DNA of 64,000 bases from Bifidobacterium crudilactis. GTDB lineage: Bacteria > Actinomycetota > Actinomycetes > Actinomycetales > Bifidobacteriaceae. This document shows, in pieces, positions 28,768-38,800 of the stretch (position 1 is its first letter; the number at the start of each line of letters is the position of its first letter). Location of the stretch: the NCBI RefSeq assembly GCF_000738005.1, contig NZ_JHAL01000002.1, forward strand, positions 1,114,634 through 1,178,633, given 5' to 3'. The translations under genes were made by a program, and so were the position numbers. The notes beneath the pieces are model-generated. The model was not told the DNA's origin and did not search any database. It saw only the letters and a program-made list of their open reading frames with translations.

Positions 28768-29844
28768 TCAGGACATGGCACGAGTCAGAATCGAGGCCTG
28801 ATGGGTTGTGGTGAAGGCCGTTATCTGCTCACCGCGTCTCGCGGAATCCAGTAATTCTTCACGCCATGAATCATCGTGCAGTTCAATGCTCCCCTTCGCC
28901 TCGACCACCGTATCTCCACCGGCCTCCGGAGAATCGCGCCGCTCCTGTGCCTTAAACCGTCGGAACGGGTCGGCGGCGGCAAAGAAAGAGTCGACGGCCG
29001 TTTGGTCATCGGCGTGCAAGGCATCCGCCACCGCGGTCAACCTCACTGCCATCTGCCGCAGCAGAACCTCGACGTTCGTCGCATCCTCGACGACCATCGC
29101 CCGCGTTCGCCCGGGGTCCGTCAACGAGACCCGGGTCATGTCACGCCATGAGCCCGCCGATAGCGCCAAGGCGATATTACGATCGGGAGAATCCACCAAC
29201 TGATTGGACAATGCCGTCGACACCACGTGAGGCATATGAGAGATCAAGGCGGCACAGGCATCATGGGTCGTATCGTCAAGGGCGATGAGCCGATTGTCCG
29301 AACCCTTGCAAATCATGTCCGCGACGGTAAGCAGGCGCGAATAGTCCGTGGTGCCATCGAAGGTCACCGCCCACAACGCATCGTCCAGCAACGCACTCTC
29401 CGACGCTGCAAAACCGGAATGCTCGTTTCCTGCCATCGGGTGAGCGCCGACGTAATATCGCCCCAGACCGGCCGCTTCGACTTGTTGGCGAACCATCCCC
29501 TTCACGCTGCCGACATCGCTCAGTGTGATGGATGGATGCCACACCGGTGCCAGCGCCTTGAGCATATCGGGGATGGTACGCAGCGGAGTCGCCAGCACCA
29601 GCACATCCGGCTTCCCCGTGGCCAGAGCCTCCAGGGATTCGACGCAGTGGATACCGAGCTTTGTTGCGGCCTGGTAGGGCCGGTCGTTGTGGTTCCATGC
29701 CACGACATAGCGACCCTGCTCCACCAGCCGTCTTGCGAGGGAACCACCTATCAGTCCCAGACCCGCGATGGCAATTTTATGCGCGGATGTGAGAATCGGC
29801 GATGCGTGCATACCCTGCATCGGGTGCATCATGCCTGTCACCAT
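28768..29844 (-). CDS. tyrA: Prephenate dehydrogenase TyrA
   Basis: This enzyme oxidatively decarboxylates prephenate to 4-hydroxyphenylpyruvate for tyrosine synthesis, using NAD(P)+. The N-terminal Rossmann motif is IAIAGLGLIGGSLARRL. It continues DVLVLATPLRTIPDML, TLSDVGSVKGMV and the substrate-site GAHPMAGNEHSGFAAS, then the helical dimer domain with ISHMPHVVSTAL. AAGGAG lies 6 nt before ATG 29844, inside the end of pheA (7-bp overlap), so the two are translationally coupled. The C-terminal 90 residues contain no obvious ACT domain. Confidence 0.94.
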   Translation of the reverse strand: MVTGMMHPMQGMHASPILTSAHKIAIAGLGLIGGSLARRLVEQGRYVVAWNHNDRPYQAATKLGIHCVESLEALATGKPDVLVLATPLRTIPDMLKALAPVWHPSITLSDVGSVKGMVRQQVEAAGLGRYYVGAHPMAGNEHSGFAASESALLDDALWAVTFDGTTDYSRLLTVADMICKGSDNRLIALDDTTHDACAALISHMPHVVSTALSNQLVDSPDRNIALALSAGSWRDMTRVSLTDPGRTRAMVVEDATNVEVLLRQMAVRLTAVADALHADDQTAVDSFFAAADPFRRFKAQERRDSPEAGGDTVVEAKGSIELHDDSWREELLDSARRGEQITAFTTTHQASILTRAMS

Positions 29845-30794
29845 AACAACTCCTTGCGAATCTCGTCCTGAGAGGAGTCATTCGACGACACCCCTCCTTG
29901 CGGCAGCATCCAGGACGTGACCGGTGGATTGGGACGTTCGCGGCGCGCATAGACGGCCAGCGTCTTAATCCACGTCCCTGCGGCAATCAGCCTGTTCAGC
30001 GCACCCTTGAAGTTCGTCTGCCACGGTGCGGCATCGATGGTAGCAATGAAGCTATACGTCCCGTCATTGCCTTTGATTGGCCGGGAAATGAAACTGGTCA
30101 TATTCAGCCCCGCGTCACGAAACACGTCGAGCGCGTTGGCGAGGACACCGGGACCCGTACTCAATGGTATGAAGGCAATCACCGACTCGTGTTCGACGTT
30201 CTGCATTCGGACGTCATCTCTGAACCGTCGCAACGACGATTCCCGACGATCCAACACCAGGAAGTCGGTGTGAGCCCCCTGATAGTCCTGTATGCAGGTG
30301 GCCAAGGTACGAAGTCCGTACAACGAACCGCATATTCGCGGCCCCAAAGCCACCTGGCCCGGGCGAATATCGCGGCATGCAGCGGCATTCGATGCCGCAG
30401 GAACCGGACGCAATCCTGCTGATTCGATATATCGTGAGCATTGGGCGAGGCCATGGGGGTGTGCGCTGACCTCAGTGAGTGGAATTTCCTCTGACGGAGC
30501 GGTGAAGGCATCGAATTCGATGGTCACGCCGACTCTGGCGAATGCCGCCACGTGTGCGGAATCAATCATCATGTCGAGATTCGGTACAACATACCCCTCG
30601 ACGTTATTCTCCCAGGCAATGACTCCCCAACCGTCTCCTGCCTGCACGGCAGACATGATTCGTCTCACATCGCCTTCGGGGACGAGCTCACCCTCCTCGC
30701 CTTCGAGGAGAAACTCGTGGAGGACGTCGTTGGCGGCCTGATGCGTGAACGACCCTTGCGGACCGAGATAATGTATGCGTTGCGGTGAGCTCAT
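29838..30794 (-). CDS. pheA: Prephenate dehydratase PheA
   Basis: This is the phenylalanine branch enzyme, converting prephenate to phenylpyruvate. The catalytic domain opens YLGPQGSFTHQAA and has WGVIAWENNVEGYVVPNLD. A C-terminal ACT regulatory domain follows (PGVLANALDVFRDAGLNMTSFISRPIKG). The usual ESRP of the phenylalanine-sensing site reads ISRP here. The family TRF motif region near residue 175 is altered to HTDFLVLDRR, with the catalytic Thr position still present. A chorismate mutase domain is absent. Its start overlaps the stop of the upstream membrane-protein gene (ATGA), and tyrA follows. Confidence 0.92.
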   Translation of the reverse strand: MSSPQRIHYLGPQGSFTHQAANDVLHEFLLEGEEGELVPEGDVRRIMSAVQAGDGWGVIAWENNVEGYVVPNLDMMIDSAHVAAFARVGVTIEFDAFTAPSEEIPLTEVSAHPHGLAQCSRYIESAGLRPVPAASNAAACRDIRPGQVALGPRICGSLYGLRTLATCIQDYQGAHTDFLVLDRRESSLRRFRDDVRMQNVEHESVIAFIPLSTGPGVLANALDVFRDAGLNMTSFISRPIKGNDGTYSFIATIDAAPWQTNFKGALNRLIAAGTWIKTLAVYARRERPNPPVTSWMLPQGGVSSNDSSQDEIRKELLW

Positions 30795-31522
30795 GATGAT
30801 GGCTCCTGATGGTCCGGAACGCCATCCCTAACGACGTCAGCACTTGCGGCACTGCCTGGGACAACACTGTCTGAAGCTGCACTGTCTGAAGCAACGCTGC
30901 CCATGTGGGCACCGTCAGATTCTGGAACATGCTGCTTTCGTTCGCTCGAAACGGTGCCCTTTGCCTGCTCGGAGCCTTCGACAAGGAACCATCTGCCGGG
31001 CAGCACCATCATCGCCAACTGCAACACTATAAGACCGAACAACCAGATATATCCCGCATGAAGTCCGAAGAAGCTCAGGAACACGCCTTTGCCCCCTACC
31101 GGAACAAGCACGTCTCCCCCAGGTCCGGGGAAAGCCATCAGCCACGCCATCGCCGAGGAGGCAATCAGATGGAATGCCGCACCGACCACACCGCTTCTGC
31201 TGCGTGCCGCCCAGGCTGACATGCCGACAAGCACGAAAGACAGCAGCAGACCATAAGGAATATTCTCCTCGGCACCCATCCTGTGGGTGCCCGAAGCAAC
31301 CACAGCGACCAGGAAACCACTGACCAGGGATATCAGCAACCGCCAAGGCACACCCAACTGGTATGACCACGGAATATGCCTTAACGGTCGTTGGACCGGG
31401 GCTAAAACTACCGCGGTTTCACCGGACAGTGGTGTTTCAACGGATACCTGAGGCTGAGCAGACTCTTGAGGCTGAGCAGACTCTCGTGCATCCAGAGGCT
31501 CTTGGGGATTGAATGATGGCAT
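30791..31522 (-). CDS. Conserved membrane protein, possibly co-regulated with pheA-tyrA
   Basis: This 243-residue protein has a proline/glutamine-rich N-tail and four hydrophobic segments between about residues 55 and 180 (LLISLVSGFLVAVVAS, YGLLLSFVLVGMSAWAA, AAFHLIASSAMAWLMAF, YIWLFGLIVLQLAMMVL). A Ser/Asp-rich cytosolic tail with SVASDSAASDSVVPGSAASAD repeats follows. I do not recognise a functional family. The stop shares the ATGA overlap with pheA, so it is translated from the same message. A link to aromatic amino acids is inference from position only. Confidence 0.75.
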   Translation of the reverse strand: MPSFNPQEPLDARESAQPQESAQPQVSVETPLSGETAVVLAPVQRPLRHIPWSYQLGVPWRLLISLVSGFLVAVVASGTHRMGAEENIPYGLLLSFVLVGMSAWAARSRSGVVGAAFHLIASSAMAWLMAFPGPGGDVLVPVGGKGVFLSFFGLHAGYIWLFGLIVLQLAMMVLPGRWFLVEGSEQAKGTVSSERKQHVPESDGAHMGSVASDSAASDSVVPGSAASADVVRDGVPDHQEPSS

Positions 31523-31663
31523 GCCACCAGACTAGCCCAAACGTTGTATGCAGCGATACGATACCGGCCGATTGCAGGCATCGTCATCCCGATATCGCAA
31601 AACTGAGCCACGCACGCGGTCCCCGACCTTCGCACGCCCCTATGTTCGGAGACAATACACGAA

Positions 31664-31695
31664 GGTGCCACCCGTATACGAATACGGACGGCACC
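31664..31695 (-). terminator. Probable typA terminator
   Basis: GGTGCC and CCGTA pair with TACGG and GGCACC around a short loop, with a small bulge, 47 bp beyond the typA stop on the minus strand. The sequence also lies upstream of the next minus-strand gene at 31522, so it separates the two units. The T run is weak. Confidence 0.5.
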
Positions 31696-31741
31696 CTGCA
31701 GGCCCCATCACCCGGTTAGAGGGATGGACCTGAGACTATGT

Positions 31742-33664
31742 TCAGCTGTTTTGGTTCTGGCGGCGCTGCTTGGAGTACCACTTGTACCACTGGTCGCGGT
31801 CGAGGATAATCTTGCGGACGCGGATGCTCTCCGGCGTCACCTCGACGCATTCGTCCTCGTTCGCGAAGTCCAGGGACTCCTCAAGGCTCATGTTAATCGG
31901 AGGCGTCAGCGTCTCAAGCACGTCGGCCGTGGCGGAACGCATATTGGTCATATGCTTCTCCAAGGTGACGTTGATGTCGAGATCGCCGGGCTTGTTCGTC
32001 ACGCCTACGACCTGGCCTTCATAGACCGGGGCCTGTGGCTGTACGAAGAAGTTGCCGCGCGCCTGAAGCTTCTGCATGGCGTACGGGCTGGCCTTGCCCT
32101 TGCGGTCGGCAACCATCGAACCGTTCTGACGCGTGACGATGGCGCCCGCCCATGGTGCGTAGCCCGCGGAAATCGAGGATGCGATGCCGGTGCCACGAGT
32201 GGCGCTGAGCAGCGCAGTGCGGAAACCAATCAGACCACGGCTCGGCACGGTGAACTCGATGCGCACCCAACCGGAACCGTGATTGCTCATGGAATCCATA
32301 CGGCCCTTACGCTCGGCCAACAGCTGCGTGACGGTACCCATGTATTCATCGGGCACATCGATGGTGGTGGCTTCCATAGGTTCGTTGATCTTGCCGTCGA
32401 TGACCTTCGTGACCACCTGCGGACGACCGACGGTCAGCTCGTAGCCTTCACGACGCATCTCCTCGGCCAGAATAGCCAGGGCGAGTTCGCCACGGCCCTG
32501 AACCTCCCAAGCGTCAGGACGCTCGGTGGGAACCACATGAATCGAAACGTTACCGATAAGCTCACGCTGCAAACGATCGTTGAGCATGCGTGCGGTCAGC
32601 TTGTGGTCCTTGCCTTCCGTACCCACCAGCGGGGAATCGTTGGTGCCGAAGGTCATTGAAATCGCGGGCTCGTCGACATGGATGAGCGGCAGCGGCTTGG
32701 GGTCGTTGGGGTCCACGATGGTCTCGCCGATCATGATGTCGGAGACACCTGCGATGGCAACGATGTCCCCCGGGCCAGCTTCCTCGACCGGGACGCGCTC
32801 GAGACCCTTGGTGCGCAGCACTTCGGTGAGCTTGAAGTTCTCCAGGGAGCCATCCACACGGGACAGTCCGTAGTTCTTGCCCTTGACCAGGGTGCCGTTG
32901 TAGATACGCACCAAACCCAGACGACCAAGGTAATCGGATGCGTCGATGTTGGTGACGTGAGCCTGCAGAGGAGCATCCTCGTCATACTCGGGCGCCGGGA
33001 TGTTCTTGAGAATAGCGTCGAAGAGCGGCTCGAGATCGTCGTTCGCAGGGGCTTCGCCATCGGCGGGCCTCTCAGCGGAGGCATGGCCGACCTTTGCGGC
33101 GCAGTAGATCACCGGCAGATCGAGCAGTGCATCAAGGTCGAGGTCGATGCCTTCTTCGCTGACGTCCTGGGCCAGACCGAGCAGCAGGTCGGTGCTCTCG
33201 GAAACGACCTCTTCAATGCGAGCATCGGGGCGGTCGGTCTTGTTGACGCACAGAATCACCGGAAGCTTGGCTTCCAGCGCCTTGCGTAGCACGAAACGAG
33301 TCTGCGGCAGCGGACCTTCGGATGCGTCGACCAGCAGTACTACGCCGTCAACCATGGAAATACCGCGCTCGACTTCGCCGCCGAAATCGGCGTGGCCTGG
33401 AGTATCCACCACGTTGATGGTGATGCCCTCGGGCTCACCCAGCTCGGCAGCCAGAGGGCCGGTGTACTGCACAGCCGTGTTCTTCGCCAGAATGGTGATG
33501 CCCTTTTCACGCTCAAGGTCGTTGGAATCGAGCACGCGATCCGGGACTTCTTCCCTCTCTGAGAAGACATTCGACTGCTTGAGCATCGCGTTCACCAAGG
33601 TCGTCTTGCCGTGATCCACGTGTGCCACGATCGCCACATTTCGAATATCGCCACGAACCGCCAT
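31742..33664 (-). CDS. typA: Ribosome-associated GTPase TypA/BipA
   Basis: This translational GTPase of the EF-G superfamily assists ribosome assembly and stress adaptation. G1 is AHVDHGKTTL, G2 lies in the following switch, G3 is DTPGHADFGGEV, G4 is NKTD and G5 is in the AAKVGHAS region. EF-G-like domains II, III and V and the BipA-specific C-terminal domain follow (GTGIASSISAGYAPWAG, ...LDFANEDECVEVTPESIRVRK). About 640 residues. ATG 33664 begins MAVRGDIRNVAIVAHVDHG, preceded by GAGG; the frame stays open to 33718. Confidence 0.96.
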   Translation of the reverse strand: MAVRGDIRNVAIVAHVDHGKTTLVNAMLKQSNVFSEREEVPDRVLDSNDLEREKGITILAKNTAVQYTGPLAAELGEPEGITINVVDTPGHADFGGEVERGISMVDGVVLLVDASEGPLPQTRFVLRKALEAKLPVILCVNKTDRPDARIEEVVSESTDLLLGLAQDVSEEGIDLDLDALLDLPVIYCAAKVGHASAERPADGEAPANDDLEPLFDAILKNIPAPEYDEDAPLQAHVTNIDASDYLGRLGLVRIYNGTLVKGKNYGLSRVDGSLENFKLTEVLRTKGLERVPVEEAGPGDIVAIAGVSDIMIGETIVDPNDPKPLPLIHVDEPAISMTFGTNDSPLVGTEGKDHKLTARMLNDRLQRELIGNVSIHVVPTERPDAWEVQGRGELALAILAEEMRREGYELTVGRPQVVTKVIDGKINEPMEATTIDVPDEYMGTVTQLLAERKGRMDSMSNHGSGWVRIEFTVPSRGLIGFRTALLSATRGTGIASSISAGYAPWAGAIVTRQNGSMVADRKGKASPYAMQKLQARGNFFVQPQAPVYEGQVVGVTNKPGDLDINVTLEKHMTNMRSATADVLETLTPPINMSLEESLDFANEDECVEVTPESIRVRKIILDRDQWYKWYSKQRRQNQNS

Positions 33665-33820
33665 CAAAACCTCATTCTGTATTATGTATTTTCTCGCCGT
33701 ATCAAAGATGTCCGGCATAAGAGACCATCTAAAGAAACCTCGGTAATTCTAGCGATGTTTCTCGACTTATTCATCCGCAGGAGATTCTATACCTTTGAAA
33801 CTACGTCTACAAGCTGTAGA

Positions 33821-34070
33821 AACTGTGCAAAATGGCACGTTAAGAGGCGTGATACGAGTGCTTTATGTGCTGATATGCACAGTTCCGTTTACAACGACTC
33901 TGAGCGGATGCTGAACTGTGCAACAGAGCACGCTAAGTACTTCGATTTCGCAGTCACACATGCTCTGTTGCACAGTTGCCCCCCCTATGCGCCCCTCACT
34001 GACGAAAACTGTGCGATATGGCACGCGAAGCCGCCAAATCAGCGGGCTTCGCGTGCCGAATTGCACAGTT
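33821..34070. repeat. Array of three 64-bp palindromes at a 93-bp period (family Q)
   Basis: Copies run 33821-33884, 33914-33977 and 34007-34070. Each is exactly 64 bp and is separated from the next by exactly 29 bp of unrelated sequence. Every copy begins AACTGTGC and ends GCACAGTT. An inner GCAC box at positions 15-18 mirrors GTGC (ATGC in copy 2) at 47-50, and the rest varies between copies. Copy 2 has 17-bp perfect arms. The array fills the 447-bp gap between typA and the ATPase gene. No open frame of note is present. Confidence 0.9.
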
Positions 34071-34111
34071 CCCGGAGCATCTCACGATGTATAGAGTTTT
34101 CAGCTGTTGTT

Positions 34112-35503
34112 CTACTGGCTTTCGAAGAGTTCAGAGGTTGAGATGTTCACCACCTGTTCATCCGGGCTAAGTGTCACCGCTTCTTTGGTGAAGAGATATT
34201 GGTGAACGACATGTCGTTCGAACAACGCGGCTCTCCTCTGTAACAGTCCGATGGTCTTTCCCAACGATTTACGAAGTGCATCGGAGGACTGCCACTTGCA
34301 CTCGCCGACGATCAGCTCTTTGGATTCTGCGGATTCCACAACCACATCGATTTCTTCAGGCTCACCGGCTTTGCCTTTCCCCCACCATGTCCCAAAGGAT
34401 TTGGCGACGAATGGCAGATGCCCTTGGGCGTTCTCCCTTCTCAGGAACTGCCGGCAAATCTCTTCAAAAACATGGCCGACATATGTCGTGAGGTCCTCAA
34501 GCGCCAAGGTGCAATAGAGGTCTCCGTTGCCTCGTTCAATCTCCGGCTTAACCGTGAACACATAGCGATACCAAAATGCAATGAAATTCTCGGATATACG
34601 GTATTGACTTTTCTTCCCCTTCAATGGATTGGCGTCGAAGGGAATGATGCGCTCAATGTAATTGAGATTCTGCAAGGTAACCAGATATCGAGATACGAAT
34701 GTGTTCTGCAACTTGGTATACCCTGCAATCTCGTTCAGTGTGTTCGAACCGCTCGCTATCGCCTGCAGAACAGCGTTATAGTTTGCAGCCTCTCTGAATT
34801 CCTGCTGCATTAGCAGAACTCCTTCATTGAGCAGGTATCCGCTGATGGTGAAGTACAGTTCGTGAATGTTTTCCCGGAGACTCAGATGCGGGTTAATCAG
34901 CGACAAATAGTACGGCGTTCCACCAAAGCACGCGTAATAGTTGACCTTATCTTCATCAGAGGCATGTGGATAGAAATTGGCGGCCTCGGCATAATCGAGA
35001 GGATTGATTTTCAACTGCCCTGTACACCTACCGAAGAGAGGACTCTTCTCTCCCAATACCTGATCCTCCATAAAGCTCATACTGGAACCGCAGAGAATCA
35101 GGAATATGTCGCTGTCTTTAAGCTCGTAATCTATGGCATGCTGCAGCGTGGAGCTCAAGGCTTTGTTCGCGGCCGCTGCATAAGGATATTCATCGATCAC
35201 CACCACGACGCGTCTGCCACCGAGCTGCTGTTTGACCATGGAAAAAAACGCCTGCCAATCTGCGACTGGCGGAAAATCGCTGATTCCCATCATTTCGCCC
35301 AGCAACCGCGAAAATTTTCTCAGATTCAGAGCATCGTTCACTTCCCCTGCGGGAAGATACAGGGACTCCTTGCCTTTCACGAACTCATTGAGCAATGCGG
35401 TCTTGCCAATTCTTCGTCGCCCATACACGACCGCCATCTGGAACGACTGCTTGGCATACATGTGTTCCAAAGCCTCAAGTTCCCGTTCTCTGCCAAAGAA
35501 CAT
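34112..35503 (-). CDS. Orphan AAA ATPase with C-terminal DUF234 nuclease-like domain
   Basis: This 464-residue protein resembles the archaeal-type ATPase family found scattered in bacteria. It starts FFGRERELEALEHMYAKQSFQMAVVYGRRRIGKTALLNEF, whose Walker A is GRRRIGKT. Walker B is VVVVIDEYPY and a sensor-like FLILCGSSMSFMEDQV follows. A winged-helix region (residues 250-300) and the DUF234 end with EEIDVVVES...ELIVGECKWQ come next. The last has the D-x(n)-E-x-K spacing of a PD-(D/E)xK nuclease fold. ATG 35503 is preceded by GAGG. The DNA is visibly less GC-rich than its neighbours, which suggests transfer. It is flanked on both sides by Q palindromes. Biological role is unknown. Confidence 0.88.
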   Translation of the reverse strand: MFFGRERELEALEHMYAKQSFQMAVVYGRRRIGKTALLNEFVKGKESLYLPAGEVNDALNLRKFSRLLGEMMGISDFPPVADWQAFFSMVKQQLGGRRVVVVIDEYPYAAAANKALSSTLQHAIDYELKDSDIFLILCGSSMSFMEDQVLGEKSPLFGRCTGQLKINPLDYAEAANFYPHASDEDKVNYYACFGGTPYYLSLINPHLSLRENIHELYFTISGYLLNEGVLLMQQEFREAANYNAVLQAIASGSNTLNEIAGYTKLQNTFVSRYLVTLQNLNYIERIIPFDANPLKGKKSQYRISENFIAFWYRYVFTVKPEIERGNGDLYCTLALEDLTTYVGHVFEEICRQFLRRENAQGHLPFVAKSFGTWWGKGKAGEPEEIDVVVESAESKELIVGECKWQSSDALRKSLGKTIGLLQRRAALFERHVVHQYLFTKEAVTLSPDEQVVNISTSELFESQ

Positions 35504-35589
35504 AGCCACACCTCACAGATAATTCACACGATTATTATAATCTAATGTAGCAAATATTACTCATAGCAGGCAGGGACCGCGCGCTGCAC

Positions 35590-35690
35590 GCACAGTTGAG
35601 TGCGTGACTCGATTCCATGAGTGCGCAACTGTGCAATCCAGCACGTGAGGAAGCCGAGTCGAAGGACCTTTCGTGCCAAACCGCACAGTT
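35590..35690. repeat. Family Q, half copy plus full 64-bp copy beyond the ATPase gene
   Basis: A right-hand terminus GCACAGTT (35590-35597) is followed by exactly 29 bp and then a full palindrome AACTGTGC...GCACAGTT at 35627-35690, again 64 bp long with GCAC/GTGC inner boxes. Size and spacing match the three copies on the other side of the ATPase gene. The 335-bp gap also holds P copy 3; no gene is seen. Confidence 0.88.
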
Positions 35691-35747
35691 TCCGGGAAAT
35701 GGTCAGACCAGATTCATATGAAGCACGGAATATCTGGCCGTTCAGAA

Positions 35748-35818
35748 GATAACTGCGCTAAAAGGACAGCAATTCGGTGAGACTTCACCGAAAAAGCTGT
35801 CCTTTTAGTGCAGTTATC
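35748..35818. repeat. Palindromic element P, copy 3
   Basis: GATAACTGCGCTAAAAGGAC...CTTTTAGTGCAGTTATC, 71 bp, with an extra inner stem (CGGTGA/TCACCG). It lies 26 bp after the stop of the LPXTG protein gene on the minus strand and could serve as its terminator. Confidence 0.9.
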
Positions 35819-35844
35819 TCCGTTTAAGCCCCTGGACGGAACGG

Positions 35845-38800
35845 CTAGACCAGGTTCGCGTCGCGTTCCGCCCGCTTGGAGAGGACATAAGGGCGGACGG
35901 CGAACACGAGCATCAGTCCGCCGACGACGAGCAGGACGAGGATGCCGATACCACCCGTGTACGGCAGGTTCGCCAGGATCCAGGCCGGGTCAAGCACCAT
36001 GACCTGCCTGCCGTCCTTAGACACGTAGGCGAGGTTCGTGCCCGACGTGGCATACGTCACCTTCGTCACCTGCGTGGCATCCTCATTCCACACGGGACGG
36101 ATATCCACCCCGAAATCGGACACCTTGAAATAGCCCGACGGGGCCGTGGTCTCCTTGAAGGAGAGCCCACGAGCCTCCACACCCTGCAACGACAACGTGC
36201 CATCAGCTTTGGTGACCACCGTGGCACTGCCCGTCTCACCACCGACGGCCAGACGATACACCCCGGCAGAGCCCACGAACTTCAACGGCTGCCCGTCACG
36301 GGACACCTCGAACCCCGCGCCGCCAAGCCTCGTCGACAGGTCATCCTTATCCAGCTTCACCACATCCACCGTGAACGAATACACGTTCGCCGTCGCCGTC
36401 TTCTCCTCCGTAGCCGTCGGACCCGTGGAACGCGTCAACGTGACCGTATTCGCATTCGGCTTCAACCCGTCCACACCCGGCTTGGACAGCAACGCGCCAT
36501 CCGCCAGCACCGCCGCATACCGGATACGCACCACACCATTAACCGGCACCACACCCGTATCATTCACCACAGGACTACTCCCGGCCACCGCGAACAGGGC
36601 CTTCAACCCCGACACCGTCAACCTGCCATCCTGCAACGTGACCGACGTGTCACCCGTACGCTCCGCATCACCCACGAACACCCGCACCGAAGCCAAGGTG
36701 CCCGTCACATCCAAGCCCGAGGGAAGCACATCAGCCACCTCGAACACGTAATCACCAAACGACACCGAGCCATCCAGCTTCGTCAAATCAGGCACCCGAA
36801 GCGCAATCTCATACTCCACCTCGGAGCCCACATCAAACCCATCCATACCCGCATCATTGACAATCCGCTTGTACACATCCGCGAAATCAGACTTCAACGC
36901 CGCCTGACCCAAACGTGGCTTGCCCTTCACGCCCGCGTCAGCGAAATCCACCATCCCATCCTCGACCACATCCTCCAACGCCTCGTTGAACACCTTCGTG
37001 CCCACAATAATCGGCAGAGACGTGCCACTGGAATCCACAATCAGATACAAACCAGGACCAGACACCGGCAAGGTCACCGGACTATCAACAGGAGCGTCCA
37101 AGCCATTCAACTGACCGGCGACCTCACCTAAAGCATCACCATCCGCTTTGACGGCATCCCGCAACGCCTGAGCAAACAATTGAAGTCTGCCCGCATACGG
37201 ACTGAACACCGAAGTCACATCCTCACTCGACGGGTCAGTCGGATAACCAAGCCACTTCGCCGCCACCCAACCAACCGGATTATCCTCGTCCACACCACTG
37301 CTACCAGCCGCAACAGCAGCATCCTTCAACACAGTCTTCAACCCGTCGGGAGTGGTAGGCGTATTCAACATCACGCTCTTCAAAGCACCAGCCTGGTCGA
37401 ACACCTCATCGTCGTAGTCACCGATTTTGTACGTCGTCAACGTGCCTGAAGTCTGGCCCGTCAGTGAAATACCATAAGGAATCGGCATGCGGACATTCCA
37501 GCCGCGGATCGTTCCTTGCACAGGGACTGTGGCCCGATTCGTCAAACCAGAAACAGCACTGCCATCTTCTTGGCCCCAAACATACAAAACATAATCCTTC
37601 TCAGAATCGGTCATTTTGTCCATCGGCAAGACCATATTTCCTGCGGTTCCATAAGTCGCATCAAGATTCGTGCGTCCGGAACCCAAGATTTTCTTGGTAT
37701 CAGGATCAACAACCTTCCAACCAAAACCTGACTGCTGTGTCAATTCGGATGTTCCACTTATTACAAGTTCTTTTCCCTCTCCGGAATCAACAACCCCGGC
37801 GTCCCAAGACAGCATTTTCGCGTTCGGGTCCACGAAGGTCAACCTCAACGAATCCGTGGCACTCAGCTGCTGCGACTGTGAGCCAGCATGCGAAGAAAGC
37901 AGCAACCGCTGAACACTCAACCTTAGAGCAGGACGAAAACCACGAGTTAAATCCGCGTACCACCAGCCTGGTACGCCTTTCTGGGTTACTCCTACAACTA
38001 TTTCGTTCCAATCCCAATTCGGGGTTCGTACCCACCACGAATCAGAATCGTTAGCACAGTTGCCTGTGTTGTTGTTTTCTAGGAATGTTCTACATACGAG
38101 GTTAGGGTTGGCAAGGTTTTTCCATGTTCCTAAATAATGCACCAAATCGCCTGCCGACAAGGGGAACACTGGGTAAGGGTTATCAGACAAGGTCTGTTCC
38201 GTGTTGGACTTAGAATTACAACCCGTAGCGACCGTCTTAGTGCAAACTCCACCAATTTTTCCATTATCGAAGCCTTGACCAAACAACGTCCGTTCGAACG
38301 ACGAATAATTCATGTATGCAACATCGTTGGTAGAGTTCTTATCATTTGCGACTTTCGCCAGGGTCGATTGGAACCCGTTAACCGAACTGTCGAAAGAATT
38401 TATCCGCAATCCGCTGTTAAACGCGACTTTAGAAGTTACCGAATCCTCCGCCCACAGAAGGGCCTCAAAACGACCAATCGACGTGCTATCAGACCCGGTA
38501 TAGGCATAACCCATATAATTTCCCAGAACACCTGTAATTCCTGTTGTCCCGCCAAAACCTAATGTTTTATAGCCGCCTGATACTTGGTTGGAATTATATG
38601 TTCCTTGGTTTCCTTGTTTTCCAAACAAGATTCTTCGCGTCTTCGCCCATCCCGTAAACATCGCCTGATTGGTTTGCGTTTCGCCGTCCATTATCGGCAG
38701 CGCTCCATCTCTCAACTCGCTGAAATAGCCATCCGCCCCGTAAACTGGCGTGTCAGCTGCAACAGCCCGTTCAACCGGCATTACTACCAACAACACACCA

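Noticed and set aside
33821..34070. CRISPR array
   Set aside because: The regular 93-bp spacing is suggestive, but the conserved part is two 8-bp ends and inner boxes of a variable 64-bp palindrome, not an identical repeat, and no cas gene is in the window.
33821..35690. Integron attC array
   Set aside because: Variable palindromes with conserved ends recall attC sites, but the ends do not match the RYYYAAC/GTTRRRY layout in the right orientation and no integron integrase is present; XerC and XerD are ordinary dif recombinases.
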